64,000 nt of DNA from Mesorhizobium sp. STM 4661. Lineage in GTDB: Bacteria > Pseudomonadota > Alphaproteobacteria > Rhizobiales > Rhizobiaceae. The stretch covers positions 62,001 to 126,000 of the forward strand of contig NZ_CAAF010000082.1 of the NCBI RefSeq assembly GCF_000359125.1, in the 5' to 3' direction. The notes below the pieces were generated by a model. The model had not been told where the DNA came from. It made no database searches and worked only from the letters and a program-made list of their open reading frames with translations. Position 1 is the stretch's first letter. Every line of letters starts with the position of its first letter. A program made the position numbers and the translations under genes. Positions 60,234 to 64,000 of this stretch are shown in pieces.

Positions 60234-61040
60234 ATGCAGGGCCTGTCCGGCGATTTCGAAAGTGAATTTCATACGGGAATGCGAGTCGATGCCGCGATGG
60301 CGGCAGCGATGCGCGTGCTTGCGCCCGCCGGGTTCACCTCGCTGATCTACGACTATACGCCTGTCCCGGTCAGCCATGACGGCGAGTTGATCACGCCGTC
60401 TCTGATGGCGCTCGCCAATGTGCCGTCCGACATGCAGGATCTCTGGTGCAAGGGTGGCTACTATCAGCTCGATCCGGTGCAGGAGGCGGCGCTCGCAGTG
60501 TCACGGCCGTTCCTGTGGTCGCACAGGGGGCCTCAGAGCCCGGTCATGCGGCGCGTCCTGCAGCGCAAGCACGATCCGGTAATAAGCTACCTCCTGGACA
60601 CCAAGATGACATGCGGCGTGACGGTGCCGATCCGCTTCGACGGCGGCGATCTCGCCACCTTCACCGCCATCCGCCTCGATCCGGAGCCGGATTTCGAAGT
60701 CGAGGCACAGATGCTTCTGCCCGGCATTGGCGACCTCGGACACCTGTTCCACGATTCCGTCTATGCCGGCTTCGATCAGCGCACCAGGACAAGCCAGTAT
60801 TTCCACCTGACTTCGAGGGAACGCCAGTGCCTGAGCATGGCGGCTTGCGGGTTGACGGCCAAGCAGATCGCCCATGAAATCTGCCGCAGCGTGCCGACCG
60901 CGACGCTGCATCTCAACGCCGCAAGCCGCAAGCTCGGCGCCCGCAACCGCTTCCACGCCATCGCCTTGGCGGCTCACTACCGGTTGCTCGGACCGATCAG
61001 TCAGGGCCAAAACCTGTCCCGGCAGCACCGTCAAAACTAA
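60234..61040 (+). CDS. LuxR solo of the plant-compound-sensing (PipR/NesR/OryR) type
   Basis: A 268-residue LuxR-family regulator with an N-terminal autoinducer-binding domain and a C-terminal helix-turn-helix (LTSRERQCLSMAACGLTAKQ). Aligned on Asp80-Pro81-Val (TraR Asp70), the position of TraR Trp57 is Met67 and that of Tyr61 is Trp71 (DMQDLW). This M/W pair is the known mark of LuxR solos of plant-associated bacteria, which respond to plant compounds and not to acyl-homoserine lactones. Trp95 (PFLW) and Gly128 are kept. No luxI is in the window. pip lies 105 bp downstream, and a peptide ABC importer diverges upstream. The start could also be GTG 60216. Confidence 0.92.
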   Translation: MQGLSGDFESEFHTGMRVDAAMAAAMRVLAPAGFTSLIYDYTPVPVSHDGELITPSLMALANVPSDMQDLWCKGGYYQLDPVQEAALAVSRPFLWSHRGPQSPVMRRVLQRKHDPVISYLLDTKMTCGVTVPIRFDGGDLATFTAIRLDPEPDFEVEAQMLLPGIGDLGHLFHDSVYAGFDQRTRTSQYFHLTSRERQCLSMAACGLTAKQIAHEICRSVPTATLHLNAASRKLGARNRFHAIALAAHYRLLGPISQGQNLSRQHRQN

Positions 61041-61145
61041 CGTTATTGCTAGCTGGTCGCCTGCCGGTCCGCCTCTGTACCCTTCACCGCGAATAACGTC
61101 GGAGACCGCTGATCGGCGGTCGCCGCCGAGCCAGCGGAGGGACTA

Positions 61146-62042
61146 ATGAACGATCTTGCAGTAGCGGAAGGTTTCAGCGCCTACGGGCCCTACAAGACCT
61201 GGTACCGCGTGACGGGAGACCTGGGCTCGGGCAAGCTGCCGCTGGTTGTTGCCCATGGCGGGCCCGGCTGCACCCATGATTATGTCGACAGCTTCAAGGA
61301 CATTGCCGGCTTCGGCCGCGCGGTGGTCCACTACGATCAGATCGGCAACGGGCGCTCCACGCATCTGCCGGACAAGGGCGGCGACTTCTGGACGGTCGAA
61401 TTCTTCCTCGGCGAACTGGATGCGCTGCTCGCTCATCTCGGCATCCAGCGTTACGCCCTGCTCGGACAATCCTGGGGCGGCATGCTCGCCGCCGAGCACG
61501 CGGTGCGCCGCCCGCCCGGCCTCAAGGCGCTGGTGCTCGCCAACTCGCTTGCATCGATGAAGCTGTGGGTCGAAGGCGCGGGTCAGTTGCGCGCAGAGCT
61601 GCCGGCGGCGGCGCGGCAGGCTCTCGACCGGCACGAAGCCGACGGCACGATGGACCATCCGGATTACCTCGCGGCGACCCGGGCATTCTACGACCGGCAC
61701 GTCTGCCGCGTCACCCCATGGCCGGCCGAGGTGGCGCGCACCTTCGCCGCCATCGACGCCGACCCCACTGTCTATCACACCATGAACGGCCCCAACGAAT
61801 TCCACGTCGTCGGCACCATGCGCGACTGGACGATCATCGACCGGCTGCCAACAATCGAAGCGCCGACACTGGCCTTTCGCGGCTTTCATGATGAAGCCAC
61901 GCCAGCCTGCGTCCAGCCCTTCCTCGACCGTATTCCTACGGTTGAAGGCCATGTCTTCCCGCAATCGAGCCACATGCCGCATGTCGAGGAAAGGCAGGAT
62001 TGCATGGCTGTGACCGAGGCATTCCTTGCCCGCCATGACTGA
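61146..62042 (+). CDS. pip: proline iminopeptidase
   Basis: A 298-residue S33-family peptidase that removes N-terminal proline (or other residues) from small peptides. HGGPGCTHDYVDSF is the oxyanion region, GQSWGGMLAAEHA holds the nucleophilic serine, FRGFHDEATP the aspartate and QSSHMPHVEERQ the histidine. GGAGGG precedes the ATG at 61146. No export signal is visible, so it acts on peptides after import. In known plant-responsive systems pip is the direct target of the adjacent LuxR solo; the same arrangement is seen here. The NTF2-like remnant and the esterase lie downstream on the other strand. Confidence 0.93.
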   Translation: MNDLAVAEGFSAYGPYKTWYRVTGDLGSGKLPLVVAHGGPGCTHDYVDSFKDIAGFGRAVVHYDQIGNGRSTHLPDKGGDFWTVEFFLGELDALLAHLGIQRYALLGQSWGGMLAAEHAVRRPPGLKALVLANSLASMKLWVEGAGQLRAELPAAARQALDRHEADGTMDHPDYLAATRAFYDRHVCRVTPWPAEVARTFAAIDADPTVYHTMNGPNEFHVVGTMRDWTIIDRLPTIEAPTLAFRGFHDEATPACVQPFLDRIPTVEGHVFPQSSHMPHVEERQDCMAVTEAFLARHD

Positions 62043-62102
62043 CCGCCGTTCGCGCGATGGCGCGAACAACGCAGGAGATCGACTATTTCTTCGCCGCCAG
62101 GT

Positions 62103-62359
62103 TCAGGTAATCACCAGGCTGGAGATGAGATCGCCGTCCAGCGTGAAGGTCATGTCGCCCTCACCGTTGAAGCCATTGCCCTTCACGGCAATGCGGACCT
62201 GATAGGTGTCGTCCACAGCTGCGCGATCTCTGCGCGCCCGTTGAAGGTGCGGCCCCAGTCGCTCAGCAACGCATCCGCCGTGAACGTGTCGAGAAACGCC
62301 GCGGTGTCACCTTCATTGGTGGCCTCGACGAAGCGTCGGATGGGATCGGGCGGGGTCAT
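62103..62359 (-). pseudogene. NTF2/SnoaL-like protein gene with internal deletion and frameshift
   Basis: From an ATG at 62359 the minus strand reads MTPPDPIRRFVEATNEGDTA and FLDTFTADALLSDWGRTFNG, then RAEIAQL, a normal SnoaL-like N-terminus. The frame then ends early. In another frame, DTYQVRIAVKGNGFNGEGDM followed by TFTLDGDLISSLVIT restores the typical C-terminus, stop at 62103-62105. The span of 257 bp is not a multiple of three, and ~26 codons of the central region are absent. The gene is broken but both ends are conserved, so the loss is recent. It overlaps the esterase stop (TGATG). Confidence 0.82.
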
Positions 62360-63144
62360 CAATCCAGCCTGTGCATCAGGTCGTCATCCAGCCAGCGGGC
62401 GAAGAAATAGACCAGTTGCTTGTGCCACCATGGCCAGTCATGGCTGACATCGCCGCCCCAATAATCGACCCAGGCGGGAATGGACTTTTCGCGCAGCACC
62501 TGTTCCAGCGCCCGCGTCTCGACCAGCATCCGTTCTTCCCACGCCCCCTGCCCGCAGCAGAAGATCAGCCTCAGCGCCTTCAGCCGGCCAAGCAGTTTCT
62601 GATCGACGATGCCAGGCAGATAGTCGAGTGGCGAGTTGAGGAAGATGTTGCCGTCGAGCGCCTCTCCGAAGAAGTCCCGTGTCGAATAGACCCCCGACAG
62701 CGCGATGACGCCGCTGCTCAGTTCCGGAAAGCGGAAGACGAAATTCGATGCGTGGTAGCCGCCCATCGAACAGCCTGAAAACAATGGCTTCAATGCCCGC
62801 CCGCCATTGGCCTCGGCGGCGGTCGCCAGCAATTCGGGCAGCGCCTCCTCGCGCACATAGCGGAAATAGGCCTCGTGGCGGGCGATGCGGTCGGCTGGGT
62901 CGGCATGCTTGGCGAAGAAGGATTCCGAATCGATGCCGTCGAGGGTGAACAGTTGGATACGGCCGGTGTCGATGAACTCCGAAAGCGCTGCGACCCCGCC
63001 GGAATCCTCGAACTGGTAGAACCGTCCTTGCGAGGTCGGGAACACCACCACCGGCCGGCCGGCATGGCCGTAGCGCTTGTATTCCATGTCGCGGCCAAGG
63101 TTGCGGGCAAAACCCTTGTGATAGGAGATATCCATCCGCTTCAC
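62359..63144 (-). CDS. esterase family protein (alpha/beta hydrolase)
   Basis: A 261-residue putative esterase. The fold starts with MEYKRYGHAGRPVVVFPTSQ, the nucleophile elbow is SGCSMGGYHA, and the late histidine lies in GGDVSHDWPWWHKQ. This subgroup resembles esterase D/antigen 85-like proteins and usually lies beside ATP-grasp genes in Rhizobiales. The C-terminal WWHKQLVYFFARWLDDDL is aromatic-rich. A second ATG at codon 4 is possible. The gene overlaps the ATP-grasp gene by 4 bp and the broken NTF2-like gene by 1 bp, so all three were probably one operon. Confidence 0.87.
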   Translation of the reverse strand: MKRMDISYHKGFARNLGRDMEYKRYGHAGRPVVVFPTSQGRFYQFEDSGGVAALSEFIDTGRIQLFTLDGIDSESFFAKHADPADRIARHEAYFRYVREEALPELLATAAEANGGRALKPLFSGCSMGGYHASNFVFRFPELSSGVIALSGVYSTRDFFGEALDGNIFLNSPLDYLPGIVDQKLLGRLKALRLIFCCGQGAWEERMLVETRALEQVLREKSIPAWVDYWGGDVSHDWPWWHKQLVYFFARWLDDDLMHRLD

Positions 63145-64000
63145 GCCCTTTCCGCGTGGATGTAGCCGACCGCCTGGCGCAGCGCTTGGGCGTCTTTGGA
63201 GCGCATCTGATAGGCGTAGTGTCCCATGGCGCGGCTGAAAACCTCTTCTATGGCCTGATGGTGGACGATCTTGTCGCCATGGGCGGCTAGCACGTCGGCA
63301 TGGCTATGCAAATAGTGGAGGTGCCGCTTGCGGCTGGCATAGGCGGTGAAATACTTGCCCTTGTAGGGCCCGCCGGCGGCATCCCTGACCACCATCTCGG
63401 CCCACGCCGCATAGACGTCGACGTCGAACGTGTAGTTGATGGCGTCGGTCATCCAGGCGCCGGGTGGCCGCATGTTGACCTCCAGCGCGATGATACGATC
63501 GTCCTTGGTCTCGAACAGTTCGATGTGGAAGAAGCGCTCGCGCACGTCGAAGGCCCTGAGGATTTTTCTGCCGGCCTCCTCCACCGCCGGGCTGACCTCG
63601 GGAAAGCAGGTGTAGCTCATATGGCGGTCGCGGTTGACCACCTCCATGACGCTCTGGTCGTAGCGGTGGCTGGCCGCCAGCACCACCTCGCCGTCGCGGT
63701 TGACCAGCCCGTCGAAGGTCACCACCAGCCCCTCGATGAACTGCTCCATGACGAAGCTGACATCTTCCGGCTTGTCCTTGAAAAACTGGTCGAGTTCCCT
63801 CGTATTGGAAATCTTGAACGTGTTCGAGGCGCCGGAGCCGGAATCCGGCTTGACCACCACGGGATAGCCGACACGGCGGATGAAGGTCATGGCGCCGGCC
63901 CGGTCGGAGCATTTGCGCTGCGGGATGGTCTCGACGCCGCTCTTGCGGAAGAAAGCGCGCATGCGGCTCTTGCGCTTCAAATTCTTCACGAAATCGAGTT
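63141..64000 (-). CDS. ATP-grasp domain protein (5' end cut by window)
   Basis: About 286 residues of an ATP-grasp ligase are in the window; the frame stays open to the edge (LDFVKNLKRK...), so the start lies outside. The nucleotide-binding core is VVVKPDSGSGASNTFKISN, the hinge VMEQFIEGLVVTFDGLVNRD, and the magnesium-binding acid and asparagine lie in ALEVNMRPPGAWMTDAINYT. Related enzymes join a carboxylate to an amine or thiol using ATP; carbamoyl-phosphate synthase and D-Ala-D-Ala ligase share the fold. Paired with an esterase it may make or modify a small peptide-like product. The product is unknown. Confidence 0.88.
   Translation of the reverse strand, partial: LDFVKNLKRKSRMRAFFRKSGVETIPQRKCSDRAGAMTFIRRVGYPVVVKPDSGSGASNTFKISNTRELDQFFKDKPEDVSFVMEQFIEGLVVTFDGLVNRDGEVVLAASHRYDQSVMEVVNRDRHMSYTCFPEVSPAVEEAGRKILRAFDVRERFFHIELFETKDDRIIALEVNMRPPGAWMTDAINYTFDVDVYAAWAEMVVRDAAGGPYKGKYFTAYASRKRHLHYLHSHADVLAAHGDKIVHHQAIEEVFSRAMGHYAYQMRSKDAQALRQAVGYIHAERA

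Noticed and set aside
61041..61145. lux-box upstream of pip
   Set aside because: AGCTGGTCGCCTGCCGGT near 61050 has some resemblance, but the dyad is too weak to call by eye.

Overview
The window is chromosomal DNA from a GC-rich alphaproteobacterium of the order Hyphomicrobiales, most probably Mesorhizobium or a close relative. The evidence is the fused anthranilate synthase gene trpE(G) behind a WWW leader peptide, the choXWV choline importer, a ClpS2-like adaptor, an aerobic HemF, and many rhizobium-type intergenic palindromes. No rRNA, tRNA, CRISPR array or intact transposon was seen.

Layout. 1-8.5 kb: a truncated ABC exporter, TrmL, SoxR with its operator, HemF, small DUF proteins, and a CCA-transferase/Nudix/DUF1285 operon. 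8.6-15.5 kb: a tightly overlapped MoxR ATPase / DUF58 / two large membrane proteins operon. 15.5-19.4 kb: ClpS, small exported proteins and a two-component system. 19.7-22.8 kb: choXWV with a terminator between choX and choW. 23-25.4 kb: thymidine kinase, a glycosyltransferase and a cytochrome c. 25.6-32.4 kb: a five-gene operon of unknown function built on an AAA ATPase, a long coiled-coil protein and a membrane protein. 32.7-34.4 kb: formate-THF ligase. 34.5-36.3 kb: a lower-GC island with a convergent type II restriction-modification pair whose two promoter regions both carry doubled GACGTC motifs. 36.4-44.6 kb: metabolic and transport genes, including a 3' scrap of a quinoprotein glucose dehydrogenase gene. 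44.6-47 kb: trpL attenuator and trpE(G). 47-53 kb: CDF transporter, VapBC, a dehydrogenase and a PadR/DUF1700/GIN operon. 53-62 kb: AbrB-type membrane protein, then a peptide ABC transporter, a LuxR solo and a proline iminopeptidase. 62-64 kb: a broken NTF2-like gene, an esterase and a truncated ATP-grasp gene.

The most interesting assembly is at 54.2-62.0 kb. The LuxR protein has Met and Trp at the positions equivalent to TraR Trp57 and Tyr61, the signature of solos in plant-associated bacteria that sense plant-derived compounds rather than acyl-homoserine lactones. It lies beside pip and a complete peptide-type ABC transporter, the arrangement known for PipR-type systems. Second are the restriction-modification pair with its shared promoter motif, and third the uncharacterised five-gene ATPase operon.

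Many starts were moved inward from the longest possible ORF using ribosome binding sites and family alignment. Family names come from memory of conserved motifs, not from a database search.
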